From positions 8,369-72,368 of the forward strand of contig CAVROA010000010.1 of NCBI GenBank assembly GCA_963722715.1: 64,000 bases of DNA. The letters run 5' to 3'. Each line of letters begins with the position of its first letter. Position 1 is the first letter of the stretch. The notes below the pieces were generated by a model. That model ran no database searches. It worked only from the letters and a program-made list of their open reading frames with translations, and was not told where the DNA came from. A program made the position numbers and the translations under genes. This document shows, in pieces, positions 24,271 through 33,272 of this stretch. Source of the stretch: DASQGA01 sp963722715. Lineage in GTDB: Bacteria > Actinomycetota > Thermoleophilia > Gaiellales > Gaiellaceae.

Positions 24271-25176
24271 GTGCTCACGGTCGTGGCCCTCGGCGGGAAC
24301 GCCCTCCTCGGTCCCGGCGAGCGCGGGACGGCGGCCGAGCAGCGCGCCAACCTGGCTCGCACGTTCCGGGCCGCTCCCACGCTCTTCGCCGAAGCGCCGC
24401 TCGTCCTCACCCACGGCAACGGGCCGCAGGTGGGCAACGAGCTTCTGCGCCAGGAGCTCGGCAGCGCTGAGGTCCCGCCGCTTCCGCTCTGGCTCGCGGT
24501 CGCGCAGACGCAGGCCGAGATCGGGGCGCTCGCGGCCGCGGAGCTCCGCCCCCTGGTCGACCCCGAGGTCTCCGTCCTCCTTACGCATGTCGTCGTAGAC
24601 GAGAACGACCCGGCCTTCTCGAGCCCGACCAAGCCGGTCGGCCCCTTCTACGACAAGGCCACAGCCGACGGGCTCCGCCAAGAGCGGGAATGGATCCTCC
24701 GTGAGGACGCCGGGCGCGGCTGGCGTCGGGTGGTCCCTTCGCCGGAGCCGCTCGAGATCGTCGAGCTGGAGACGATCAGAGTTCTCCTCGCGGCCGGGGG
24801 CATCGTGATCGGGGTCGGAGGCGGCGGCATCCCTGTCACCCGGCGCGGCGACCGTCTCGAGGGCGTCGACGCTGTCATCGACAAAGATCTCGCCTCGGCA
24901 CTCCTCGCAATCAGGCTCGAGGCGGAGCGGCTCGTGATCCTGACCCAGGTCGCCGCCGTCGAGCGCCGCTTCGGGACGCCGGAGGCGGAGCCGATCTCGG
25001 AGCTTCGCGCGGGCCGCGACAACGCGATCCTCGAGGAGCTTGCCGCCGGAAGCATGCGACCGAAGATCGACGCCGCGTTCCGGTTCGTTCGCGAGACCGG
25101 TGGGGAGGCACTCGTGACGAGCGCCGAGGCCCTCGCGGGCGGAGAGCCCGGAACCAGAATCATCCCGGACCAGTAA
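24271..25176 (+). CDS. arcC: Carbamate kinase
   Basis: 301 residues from GTG, normal for the family. Amino acid kinase fold with ALGGNALL at the N-terminus, THGNGPQVGNELL, the long excursion with TQVAAV, and VGGGGIPV near the middle. The enzyme interconverts carbamoyl phosphate plus ADP with carbamate plus ATP. With the next gene it could run the last two steps of arginine/citrulline breakdown and make ATP, but no arginine deiminase gene is in the window. Confidence 0.94.
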   Translation: MLTVVALGGNALLGPGERGTAAEQRANLARTFRAAPTLFAEAPLVLTHGNGPQVGNELLRQELGSAEVPPLPLWLAVAQTQAEIGALAAAELRPLVDPEVSVLLTHVVVDENDPAFSSPTKPVGPFYDKATADGLRQEREWILREDAGRGWRRVVPSPEPLEIVELETIRVLLAAGGIVIGVGGGGIPVTRRGDRLEGVDAVIDKDLASALLAIRLEAERLVILTQVAAVERRFGTPEAEPISELRAGRDNAILEELAAGSMRPKIDAAFRFVRETGGEALVTSAEALAGGEPGTRIIPDQ

Positions 25177-25187
25177 GGATCCCCGCC

Positions 25188-26132
25188 GTGGTTCCCATCC
25201 CGGTGACGCTCAAGGGCCGCGACTTCCTGCGCGTGAACGACTGGTCTCCCGACGAGCTCCTCACAGTTCTCGAGCTGGCCGAGAGGCTGAAAGCGAGGCA
25301 GCGCGAGCGGGTGGAGCATCACCTCCTCCCCGACCGCACGCTCGCGATGATCTTTCAGAAGCCCTCGACCAGGACCAGAGTGAGCTTCGAGGTCGGGATC
25401 GCCCAGCTCGGAGGCGCAGGGCTCTACCTCTCAGCCGGAGATCTCCAGCTGGGCCGCGGCGAGTCGATCGAGGACACAGGGCTCGTCCTCTCGCGCTACG
25501 TCGACGGGATCATGATCCGGACGTTCCACCAGGCCGAGGTCGACGCGCTCGCCGAGGCCGCGAGCGTCGCCGTCATCAACGGCTTGACCGACGAGTTCCA
25601 TCCGTGCCAGGCCCTCGCCGACGTGATGACGATCCGGGAGCAGTTCGGCGAGCTCGAAGGGGTCACGGTCGCCTACCTCGGCGACGGGAACAACGTCTGC
25701 CACTCCCTGATGGTCGCCTGCGCGAAGCTCGGGATGCACTTCAGGGCCGCTACCCCGCCCGGGTACGAGCCGGATCCGGAGGTGGTCGGCTGGGCAACGG
25801 CCGCCGCCGCCGACTCGAGCGGAACCATCGAGCTCGGTCACGATCCCCAAACCGCGGCGCAGGGGGCCGACGTGCTCTATACGGACGTCTGGACGAGCAT
25901 GGGCCAGGACGAGGAGCGTGAGCGCAGGCTCAGCGACCTCCAGGGGTTCGGAATCGACTCGGCGACCCTGTCGCTCGCCTCCGAGCGCGCGGTCGTCATG
26001 CACTGCTTGCCCGCCCACTACGGAGAGGAAGTCACGAAGGACGTCCTGCACGGGCCTCGCTCGGCGGCGTGGGACCAGGCCGAGAACCGCCTGCATGCCC
26101 AGAAGGCCCTCATGGCGCTCGTGATCAGGTAG
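25188..26132 (+). CDS. Ornithine carbamoyltransferase
   Basis: 314 residues from GTG. The carbamoyl-phosphate loop STRTRVSFEVG, the HPCQALADV motif and the ornithine-binding HCLPAHYGEEV are all present. The reaction joins carbamoyl phosphate and ornithine to citrulline or runs in reverse. Sequence alone cannot separate biosynthetic ArgF from catabolic ArcB, but placement 11 bases after carbamate kinase favours the catabolic direction. No other arg genes are nearby. Confidence 0.94.
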   Translation: MVPIPVTLKGRDFLRVNDWSPDELLTVLELAERLKARQRERVEHHLLPDRTLAMIFQKPSTRTRVSFEVGIAQLGGAGLYLSAGDLQLGRGESIEDTGLVLSRYVDGIMIRTFHQAEVDALAEAASVAVINGLTDEFHPCQALADVMTIREQFGELEGVTVAYLGDGNNVCHSLMVACAKLGMHFRAATPPGYEPDPEVVGWATAAAADSSGTIELGHDPQTAAQGADVLYTDVWTSMGQDEERERRLSDLQGFGIDSATLSLASERAVVMHCLPAHYGEEVTKDVLHGPRSAAWDQAENRLHAQKALMALVIR

Positions 26133-26139
26133 TGCCCGG

Positions 26140-26838
26140 TTGATCCCGATCAAGGACAACGTGCCGACCCGGCGCTTCCCGGTCGTCACGGTGGCTCTGA
26201 TCGGCACCAACGCCCTCGTCTGGATCTTCTACGAGCACGCCGGCGGCGCAGGGTTCGTGGGCGCGGTCAACGAGCTCGCCTATCACCCCTGCGAGGTCGA
26301 GGGCTCCTGCGTCCAGGTCGGCGAGGACTGGCCGGTTACCGCGGTCACGTCGATGTTCATGCACGCGAGCTGGGCGCACATCGCCGGGAACATGCTGTTC
26401 CTCTGGATCTTCGGGAACAACGTCGAGGACACGTTCGGGCGCTTGCGCTTCCTCGTCTTCTATCTCCTTGGAGGCCTCGTAGCGATCGCAGTGCAGACCT
26501 TCGTCACGCTCGAATACGGGTCGCCTGAGCAAGCCCTGATCCCGAACCTCGGCGCGAGCGGCGCCATCGCCGCGGTGCTGGGGGCCTACTTCGTCATCCT
26601 CCCCTACGGCAAGGTGCTGACCTTCGTAGCCCCGTTCTTCTTCTTCCCGATCCCGGCGGTCATCTTCCTGGGGATCTACTTCGTCTACCAGCTCGTCGTC
26701 GGCGGAGCCTCCTTCGTGAGCCCGGAGACGGGCGGTGGCGTCGCCTACTTCGCCCATCTGGGTGGGATCGCGTTCGGCCTCGTGGTAGCGAAGCCCTTCG
26801 CGGCCGGCCGCCCCCGGCCGCCCCGGCCGACGTATTGA
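26140..26838 (+). CDS. Rhomboid-family intramembrane serine protease
   Basis: 232 residues, six to seven membrane helices. The start is TTG, with IPIKDNVPTRRFPVVT before helix 1. Catalytic Ser140 lies in GASGA (G138-A-S-G141) and catalytic His206 in AYFAHLGGIAFG. The L1 loop with HASWAHIAGNMLFLWIFG is typical. Rhomboids cut membrane proteins within the bilayer. It follows the OTC gene by 7 bases and overlaps the next gene by four. Confidence 0.93.
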   Translation: MIPIKDNVPTRRFPVVTVALIGTNALVWIFYEHAGGAGFVGAVNELAYHPCEVEGSCVQVGEDWPVTAVTSMFMHASWAHIAGNMLFLWIFGNNVEDTFGRLRFLVFYLLGGLVAIAVQTFVTLEYGSPEQALIPNLGASGAIAAVLGAYFVILPYGKVLTFVAPFFFFPIPAVIFLGIYFVYQLVVGGASFVSPETGGGVAYFAHLGGIAFGLVVAKPFAAGRPRPPRPTY

Positions 26839-27170
26839 CCACTTTCGAGGAACACGTGGAGCGAGCGATCGACTCGCTCCCACCCGAGCTCCGGAAGGCG
26901 ATGTCGAACGTCGAGATCGTCGTCGAGGAGGAGAACGCCGAGGACCCAGATCTCTTCGGGCTCTACCTCGGGATCCCGCTCACGGAGCGGGATACGGGCT
27001 ACGCGGGCGTGCTGCCGGACAAGATCGCCATCTACCGGCAGCCGCTCGTCGAGGAGTTCGGCGACGACCCCGAAGTGCTCGAGGACGAGATCAGGATCAC
27101 GGTTCTGCACGAGATCGCCCATCACTTCGGCATCGACGAGGATCGCCTTACCGAGCTCGGCTGGAGCTAG
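26835..27170 (+). CDS. Small zinc metallopeptidase (HExxHxxGxxD family)
   Basis: 111 residues from TTG. It carries HEIAHHFGIDED at 92-103, matching the HExxHxxGxxD signature of the actinobacterial minimal metallopeptidase family. The N-terminus FEEHVERAIDSLPPEL is also characteristic. Such proteins are cytoplasmic, and their role is not settled. The start codon overlaps the rhomboid stop, so co-translation of two different proteases is likely. Confidence 0.85.
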   Translation: MTTFEEHVERAIDSLPPELRKAMSNVEIVVEEENAEDPDLFGLYLGIPLTERDTGYAGVLPDKIAIYRQPLVEEFGDDPEVLEDEIRITVLHEIAHHFGIDEDRLTELGWS

Positions 27171-28096
27171 CCGGCTCCCCACCCGAGATCGACTGCATCG
27201 ATCGCGAGCCGGGCGGGGTCGAGGGGCCGACGTTCGCCGAGCCGGTACACGTGCACGGACCCGGCGCTCGTCGAGGCGACCCAGGCGCCGTCCGGAGACA
27301 CGGCAAGCGCCTGCCCATCGGCCAGAAACCTGGGAAAGGTGGTGGCGATTCTGTTCTCGTCGATCGTGAGAAAACCTTGCCCGGGAGGACCGGCCCGCAC
27401 AATGAGGTGATTTCGTCCGAAGGGGCGCAGATAGGAGAGACCAGGGAACGAAAGCACTGGCCTAGCGAGCCGGCCCCCGGCCCCGGAGACGAGGACGCGG
27501 ACCGACTCGGAGTTTCCTGGGCTGTCAAGAAGCATGGCGAGCCGCTCGTTGTCGATCCAGGCCAGCTCGCGAATCGTATTCCCTGGCACCATCCGCATCG
27601 GAATCCGCCGGAGGCAGTTCACAGGGTCTGGCCGCGTACAGCCTTTTACGAGCTCGACCGGTCGGCCCCGCCGCACGAAGGTCAGCGTGCCGTCCGGCTT
27701 CCAGGCCGGTGCGCAACCTTCCACGAGAACCGGCTGTGGTGGGCCAAGAACGGTAACGTCGTCTCCGGGGCAAGGACCGCCGACGGCCACCCGGCCACCG
27801 AGGGAGGTCGCGATCCGGCACGATCCGACGTCGACCGCGCTCGTCGCTTCCAGGCCGGGGAGCGCGAGCGACCTGAGCGCACACTGTCCCGGCCGGACTC
27901 TGAAGGTGAAATGGAGGACACCTGTGATCTGGCGGCTCGCAAGCTTTTGCGCCGCCGAGCCGGTGGTTGTCTGGTCGCTCGTCGAAGCCGCCCTTCCGCC
28001 TGCGGGGTTGCCGTCTCCCCGGAGCGCATCGACGCCGGCCGCTACCCCGAGGCCGACGATAGCGGCGACGAGGAGCGCAGTCCCGCGATTGGCCAC
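27167..28096 (-). CDS. Membrane-anchored or secreted protein with beta-propeller-like repeats
   Basis: 309 residues from GTG. An N-terminal hydrophobic segment (GTALLVAAIVGLGVAAGVDAL) acts as anchor or signal, followed by a Thr/Ser-rich linker and then short repeats such as PAWKPDGTLTFVRRG, ALAVSPDGAWVAS and VHVYRLG, which look like WD/PD40 propeller strands. Four to six cysteines suggest an extracellular location. No family assigned. It lies directly behind the histidine kinase gene, whose reading frame runs on into it. It may be a sensor accessory, but that is inference. Confidence 0.65.
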   Translation of the reverse strand: MANRGTALLVAAIVGLGVAAGVDALRGDGNPAGGRAASTSDQTTTGSAAQKLASRQITGVLHFTFRVRPGQCALRSLALPGLEATSAVDVGSCRIATSLGGRVAVGGPCPGDDVTVLGPPQPVLVEGCAPAWKPDGTLTFVRRGRPVELVKGCTRPDPVNCLRRIPMRMVPGNTIRELAWIDNERLAMLLDSPGNSESVRVLVSGAGGRLARPVLSFPGLSYLRPFGRNHLIVRAGPPGQGFLTIDENRIATTFPRFLADGQALAVSPDGAWVASTSAGSVHVYRLGERRPLDPARLAIDAVDLGWGAG

Positions 28097-31000
28097 TAAC
28101 TACCTCTGCGAGCGGCAGCTCGAAGAAGAAGGTCGAGCCCTCCCCCTCGGCCGAGACCACCCAGAGCCGGCCGTCCATCTGCCGGACGAGCTCCCGGCAG
28201 ATGTAGAGCCCGAGGCCGGTTCCCCCCACGCCCCGGGTCAGGTTCGGGTCGAGGCGGTAGAACTTCTCGAAGATCCGGGCTTGCTCGCTGGGAGGGATCC
28301 CCAGCCCTTCGTCTCGAATCGAGACGCGCACGTGCCGGTCGCGACGCTCCAGCTGAACGTCGACGCGGCCACCTTCCGGTGAGTACTTGACGGCGTTGTC
28401 GATCAGGTTCGTCAGCACCTGGCGCACCTTGTCCGGGTCGCCGGCGACAGGCGGGAGAGGGCCAGGTTCGCGAAGGTTGATCGAGACGCTCTCTGAAATG
28501 AAGGCTCGCATGGCCTCGACGATCTGAGCTGCACTTCCGGCAATGTCGAAGCTCTCGATCGACATCTCGAGCTGCCCGCTTTCGAGCTTGCTCGCCCAGA
28601 GGATGTCGTTGATCGTGCGCGCCAGTCGGTCGGACTCCTCGGCGATGACCGCGAGCAGCCGGGCTTGGACGGCGGGGTCGCTTCCGACGTCCGGGCGGCG
28701 GAGAGTCATCGCTGCGCCGTAGACGGCTGCAAGAGGTGTCCGGAGCTCATGCGACGCCGTTGCCACGAACTCCGTCTTCAGCTGCTCGACCCGGCGCTCG
28801 TCGGTCAGGTCCCGGAAGGCGTAGACGGTGCCGTCCGAGAACCCGACGCCCGAGATGGAGAGCCAGAGCTCCCGCCCATCGATGTCGAGCGGGAGTGTCT
28901 CCGCTCTGCTCTTCCCCGGCCCGCGTCTGTCCGGCACCGGCGCCAGCTCGGCAATTCGGTCCCAGCCGGGAATCGCCTCCGCAGCGGGCCTGCCAACGAG
29001 CTCGGAGGCAGCGAGACCGGTGATCGCCTCGGCGGCCGGATTCCAAAGGCGGACATCGCCACGGGAGTCCACCAGGAACACGCCGTCGCCCACGGTCGCA
29101 AGCACGCGGGCGGCGTGGCCCCGCTCCTCCGCCTCCCGGTAGAGCCGCGCGTTGTCGATCGCGAGCGCCGCCCGGTCGGCCAGCCCGACGGCCGCCGCCA
29201 GATCCTGCTCCGTGTAGCGGCGGGCCCCGGACAGGAAGGTCAGCGCACCCACCGTGTCGCCGCGTACGACGAGCGGGATCATCATTCCCGACACGAGCCC
29301 GAGGGTTTCGAGATCGCGGAGATGGCTCTCGTCTCTCGCGATGACCTCCAAGTCCTCCGCTATGTCCGCGTGCAACTCGGGCCGTCCGGTTCGAAGCACC
29401 CGGCCCACCGTGCTCTGCTCGACGTCGGGATCGGCTGGGTAACGCCGCTCCAGATCGCGGACGAGCTCCTCGAGCATGGGGTCGACGTGCGCCACGGCGA
29501 CCTGGTGGATCTGACCCCACTCGACGACGTCGACGACGCAGCAGTCCGCAAGCGCCGGTACGGCGAGTCGAGCCAGGCTTTCCAGCGTGGTCTCGTAGTC
29601 CAGCGAGGACGAGAGGAGCGCGCTTGCAGCAGCGAGGAACTCGAGGCGCTCGCGGGCCCGCTCCGCCTCGCCGCGCGCCTCCTGCTCCGCCTCCAGCAGG
29701 CGAACGCGCTCGGTGATCTCGACCACGACGGTACCGAGGCCCAGCGGACTGCCGTCCGAGCCCGCCACGGGGTAGATGCTCGTCAGCCACGTCCGCTCCT
29801 CGCCCGGCTGTGCGGGCGTTTGCCCCCCGACCTCGAGGTCGACGGCAGGCTCCCCGGAGGTCAAGACCTCGTGAAAAGCCTCCTCCAGCCGCGGGTCGAG
29901 GTCCGGCAGGACGTCGCGTACCGTGCGGCCGAGGTGCTGGCCGATCGGGAGTCCATTGATCTCTGCCAGCGCCTCGTTCAGACGAACGTAGCGAAGCTGC
30001 ATGTCGAAGAATCCGAATCCGACCGGAGCCGTATCGAGCAACGTGTCCAGGAGAGCGGCCGTGTCCTGCACGTCGCGATGCAGCTGGGAGTTGTCGACGG
30101 CCACGGCAGCCCGGCGAGCGAGCTCCCGCGCCAGCTCGAGATCCTCCTCGGTGTAGCGGCGGCCCGACTCTGCAGCGATAAAGGCGATCGCCCCGATCGA
30201 CCGACCCCGGGCGACGAGGGGGACGCCCATGTAGGAACGCATCCCGAGGCTGCGCAGGATCTTCAGGTGATCCGGGTCGCGCGCGGCTAGCTCGAGCATC
30301 TCGTCGGTGATCTCCGCAATGATCTCGGCCTCACCCGAGCGGATGACGGCGGGGATCCCGGTCTCTGCGTCGGGGTCGACGGGATAGCGCTCGCTGAGCT
30401 CGGCCGCCCAGGCCATCTTCGCAGGGTCTGCGTGCTCGAGCGCAAGCGAGTCGATGGAGCCGTCCGGCTGGAGCATGTTGACGGTGCACCAGTCGGCAAA
30501 GCGTGGGACTGCGAGCCCTGCGACACGCTGAAGAGTCGACGGATAGTCCAGCGACGAGGCGAGCACCTCACTCGCCTCTGCGAGGAAGCGGAAGCGCTCC
30601 TCGGAGCGCTTCCGGTCGGTGATGTCGTGGAAGATGTTGACGGCGAACTGAACCTTGCCGTCCGCGCCGACAACGGGCGAGGAGCGCACGATCGACCAGT
30701 GCTCCTCTCCGGTCGCGACGATCCGCCACCGGATTGTCTGGGCCGGAGGATTCTCACCCCGCAGCGCCGCCCGCCCGGGGAGCTCGGCAGCGGACATGGA
30801 CCGACCGTCCTCGCCGAAGAGCTCGAAGCGGTCCATGACAGCAGCCGGCGGGCTCGCGAGGAGCTCGTCCACACCCGCGAACCCGAGCAGGCGCGTCGCT
30901 GCGTCGTTCGCGAAGACGAGGTTGCCGGTGCGGTCCTGAACCGTGATTCCGTCGGCGACCCCGCGGAAGATCACCTCCAGCTGGTCGCGAGACTCCCGGA

Positions 31001-31640
31001 GTGCTTCCTCTTCGAGCTTTCGCTGCGACGCGAATGCGACCTGGTTTGCGATCGTCTGCGCGAGGCGCAGCTCCTCGTTTGTGAGGTCGTGCGGCTCGGG
31101 GTAATAGATCATGAACTTGCCGAGTAGCCGCCCGCGGTAGAGGAGCGGCACGAATGCGAGCGCCGCTATGCCCTCGCGGCGAAGCACGTCCCGCAGCCCC
31201 TCGACACTCTCGTCCGCCTCGGCGTCCGCAACGACGATCGGCTCGGCGTCGACGGTGTCGGGCGCCCAGGGGCTGTGACCATCGACCTCGGCGCGATACT
31301 CGTCGGAGAGCCCGCGCCAGGCACGGAAGCGCATGACGCCTGCCTCGTCGAACAGGAGGATCGAGGCCCTGTCGGCGCGGAGCGCACGCGTCAGCCCGTC
31401 GAGCGCCACGTCGTAGATGCCTTCCACGTCCTCTGCCCGGCTGACCGCCTCGGTCATCTCGTGGAGCGCGCGAAGCTGCTCGTAGCGCCCCGCGAGCGCG
31501 TCGGTCCCGTCCAGCGACGGATCCGGCCGCCGTTGTCTGCAGCTAGGGCCTCTGTGCGCGCTCGGTGCCGTTCGGCGTCGGTCTCGGTCATCTGGCGATG
31601 CCCATCGTCGTGAGGCCCCTCCGGAGCGAACATATATCAC
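27525..31640 (-). CDS. Multi-sensor histidine kinase (GAF/PAS repeats); open frame overruns into the next gene
   Basis: Recognisable protein covers about residues 62-1180: GAF (SILLFDE region), PAS with PAC (FAVNIFHDITDRK), GAF, PAS, GAF, PAS, then HisKA with FVATASHELRTPLAAV (phospho-His) and HATPase_c with NLIDNAVKYS, DEGLGI and GTGLGLYI. It ends in a STFFFELPL motif. No membrane helix is seen, so it is probably cytoplasmic. The frame stays open for another 190 codons across the downstream gene, which is unlike any kinase tail; a TAG in the +1 frame just after ELPL suggests the true end is near 28,100. The start is also unsure: GTG at 31640 or the ATG at 31457. No response regulator gene is adjacent. 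Confidence 0.75.
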   Translation of the reverse strand: MIYVRSGGASRRWASPDDRDRRRTAPSAHRGPSCRQRRPDPSLDGTDALAGRYEQLRALHEMTEAVSRAEDVEGIYDVALDGLTRALRADRASILLFDEAGVMRFRAWRGLSDEYRAEVDGHSPWAPDTVDAEPIVVADAEADESVEGLRDVLRREGIAALAFVPLLYRGRLLGKFMIYYPEPHDLTNEELRLAQTIANQVAFASQRKLEEEALRESRDQLEVIFRGVADGITVQDRTGNLVFANDAATRLLGFAGVDELLASPPAAVMDRFELFGEDGRSMSAAELPGRAALRGENPPAQTIRWRIVATGEEHWSIVRSSPVVGADGKVQFAVNIFHDITDRKRSEERFRFLAEASEVLASSLDYPSTLQRVAGLAVPRFADWCTVNMLQPDGSIDSLALEHADPAKMAWAAELSERYPVDPDAETGIPAVIRSGEAEIIAEITDEMLELAARDPDHLKILRSLGMRSYMGVPLVARGRSIGAIAFIAAESGRRYTEEDLELARELARRAAVAVDNSQLHRDVQDTAALLDTLLDTAPVGFGFFDMQLRYVRLNEALAEINGLPIGQHLGRTVRDVLPDLDPRLEEAFHEVLTSGEPAVDLEVGGQTPAQPGEERTWLTSIYPVAGSDGSPLGLGTVVVEITERVRLLEAEQEARGEAERARERLEFLAAASALLSSSLDYETTLESLARLAVPALADCCVVDVVEWGQIHQVAVAHVDPMLEELVRDLERRYPADPDVEQSTVGRVLRTGRPELHADIAEDLEVIARDESHLRDLETLGLVSGMMIPLVVRGDTVGALTFLSGARRYTEQDLAAAVGLADRAALAIDNARLYREAEERGHAARVLATVGDGVFLVDSRGDVRLWNPAAEAITGLAASELVGRPAAEAIPGWDRIAELAPVPDRRGPGKSRAETLPLDIDGRELWLSISGVGFSDGTVYAFRDLTDERRVEQLKTEFVATASHELRTPLAAVYGAAMTLRRPDVGSDPAVQARLLAVIAEESDRLARTINDILWASKLESGQLEMSIESFDIAGSAAQIVEAMRAFISESVSINLREPGPLPPVAGDPDKVRQVLTNLIDNAVKYSPEGGRVDVQLERRDRHVRVSIRDEGLGIPPSEQARIFEKFYRLDPNLTRGVGGTGLGLYICRELVRQMDGRLWVVSAEGEGSTFFFELPLAEVVSGQSRDCAPRRRYRRPRGSGRRRCAPGRRQPRRRKGGFDERPDNHRLGGAKACEPPDHRCPPFHLQSPAGTVCAQVARAPRPGSDERGRRRIVPDRDLPRWPGGRRRSLPRRRRYRSWPTTAGSRGRLRTGLEAGRHADLRAAGPTGRARKRLYAARPCELPPADSDADGAREYDSRAGLDRQRAARHAS

Positions 31641-31690
31641 CGCACTTCGGGCTTGTCTTCGCCCGCCTCGCGCGGTAAAACATCATTTCG

Positions 31691-32167
31691 ATGTGCCGCC
31701 GCCGCTTCCTGGCACTCGCCATCTCCCTTCTGGCCGCCCTGGTGGGCGCCGGAGCCGCGCAGGCCGTGATCATCCCGCAGTCATCGATCGCGGGAATCAA
31801 GCTCGGGATGACTCGCCCCGAGGTCAAGGCCCATTCCGGCCAGCCCTCCACGATCTTCCACGGGACGAACGAATTCGGCGCCTATACCGTCTTCCGCTAC
31901 TTCCGTCTGCGCGTGACCTTCCAGGGGAACGCAGGTGCGACCGCCGTCTCGACGACGCGCAGGCGCCAGGAAACGCCGGCCGGCATCCACGTTCTTTCGA
32001 CGGAGACCGCGCTTCGAACCGCGTATCCCGGCGCCCGCTGCCGAACCGAATTCGGAGGCTTCAGACACTGCTGGATCGGACGGTTCCAGCCCGGTCGCCG
32101 CGTGACCGACTTCCGGATCAGCACGGGCCTCGTCCGTAGCATCCTCGTCGGCTTCGTGATCGACTGA
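31691..32167 (+). CDS. Small secreted protein of unknown function
   Basis: 158 residues. A clear signal peptide (MCRRRFLALAISLLAALVGAGAAQA, cleavage after AQA) precedes a domain starting IIPQSSIAGIKLGMTRPEVK. That phrase resembles the start of small outer-surface domains (SmpA/BamE-like G-M-T-x-x-E-V) that occur in secreted actinobacterial proteins. Two cysteines near the C-terminus could form a disulfide. It lies divergent from the histidine kinase. Confidence 0.72.
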   Translation: MCRRRFLALAISLLAALVGAGAAQAVIIPQSSIAGIKLGMTRPEVKAHSGQPSTIFHGTNEFGAYTVFRYFRLRVTFQGNAGATAVSTTRRRQETPAGIHVLSTETALRTAYPGARCRTEFGGFRHCWIGRFQPGRRVTDFRISTGLVRSILVGFVID

Positions 32168-32172
32168 CGCCT

Positions 32173-33222
32173 CTAGCCTTCGACGTCCTTGGCGGGGAAG
32201 AGCACGGTCGGCGTCTCTTCCTTGCCCGGGTCGCGGTTTCGGATGACCACGTCGATCAGGGTCACTACCACCGCCGCGAAGGGAATTGCCAGCAGCACGG
32301 CAAAGCCGCCGAAGAGGATGGCCACCGACGAGACGGAGACGAGGACGACCAGCGGGGAGAGCCCGACCGCGTCGCCCAGCACGCGTGGGATGACGATGTA
32401 GTCCTCGAGCAGGCGGACGACGAGGACGGCGATGCCGGCGGCGGCCGCAGTCTGCCAGGACACGGTCAGCCCGACGCCGATCGCGAGCGCGCCGGCGAGG
32501 AGAGGGCCGATCACCGGGATGATCTCGACCACCCCGGCAAAGATGCCGAGCAGGAGCGAGTACGGGACGCCGATCGCGTAGAAGGCGAGCGAGAGGACAG
32601 TCGCCACCAGGATGATCAGAAGCAGTTGGCCGCGGACAAAGGCACCGAGCTTGGCGTCGATCAGGTCCCACGTCTCCCGGACGATGCGCCGCCGCTTGAC
32701 CGGGACGACAGAGAGCAGGAGCCGCTGGGCGTCGCCTCGTTCGAAGATCCAGTAGGCGGCGCACGCGAGCACGAAGAAGATCCCGACGAGGACTTCGAAG
32801 GCAACGAAGGTCAGCTCGACCGCGGGATCGATGAGGCTCGAGGCCTCGGGCAGGTCTCGGAGCCGCCGGTCGATGTCGAGCAGGACCCGGTGTTGGATGC
32901 CGGTCGTCTGATTGGCTTCTTGTCGGAGCTCCGGGAGACTCGCCACCGCGGTCTCGATCTCGCTCTTCGCACGCGGCACGACCTGCCAGAGCAGGACGCC
33001 GATGAGAAGGAGCAGGCCGAAGTAGTGCAAAGCGATCCCGACCCCGCGCGGCACCCGGTGTCGCTTCAGGAGATCGACGCCGGGCGTCATCGCGGACGCG
33101 ATGATGAAGGCGAGGAAGAGCAGGGCGATGATGAGCCGGAGCTTCCAAAGCGCCAGCGCGAGGACGACGACACCGCCTACGACTAGCGATGCGACGAGGG
33201 CCCGGCGCGCGGTTTCTCGCAT
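32173..33222 (-). CDS. AI-2E family transporter (PerM/YhhT type)
   Basis: 349 residues from the ATG at 33222 (MRETARRALVASLV); an ORF 33 codons longer exists but would overlap the upstream gene. About seven or eight membrane helices, including the paired N-terminal helices (LRLIIALLFLAFIIASAMTP) and the conserved C-terminal block with IIPVIGPLLAGALAIGVGL and LEDYIVIPRVLGDAVGLSPL. The family includes the AI-2 exporter TqsA and Na+/H+ antiporters, so substrate is not defined. Confidence 0.9.
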   Translation of the reverse strand: MRETARRALVASLVVGGVVVLALALWKLRLIIALLFLAFIIASAMTPGVDLLKRHRVPRGVGIALHYFGLLLLIGVLLWQVVPRAKSEIETAVASLPELRQEANQTTGIQHRVLLDIDRRLRDLPEASSLIDPAVELTFVAFEVLVGIFFVLACAAYWIFERGDAQRLLLSVVPVKRRRIVRETWDLIDAKLGAFVRGQLLLIILVATVLSLAFYAIGVPYSLLLGIFAGVVEIIPVIGPLLAGALAIGVGLTVSWQTAAAAGIAVLVVRLLEDYIVIPRVLGDAVGLSPLVVLVSVSSVAILFGGFAVLLAIPFAAVVVTLIDVVIRNRDPGKEETPTVLFPAKDVEG

Positions 33223-33272
33223 CCTGCCTAGTGTGTCGCCGCAGCCGGACGAGCGCAAACGCCCGGGAGCTT

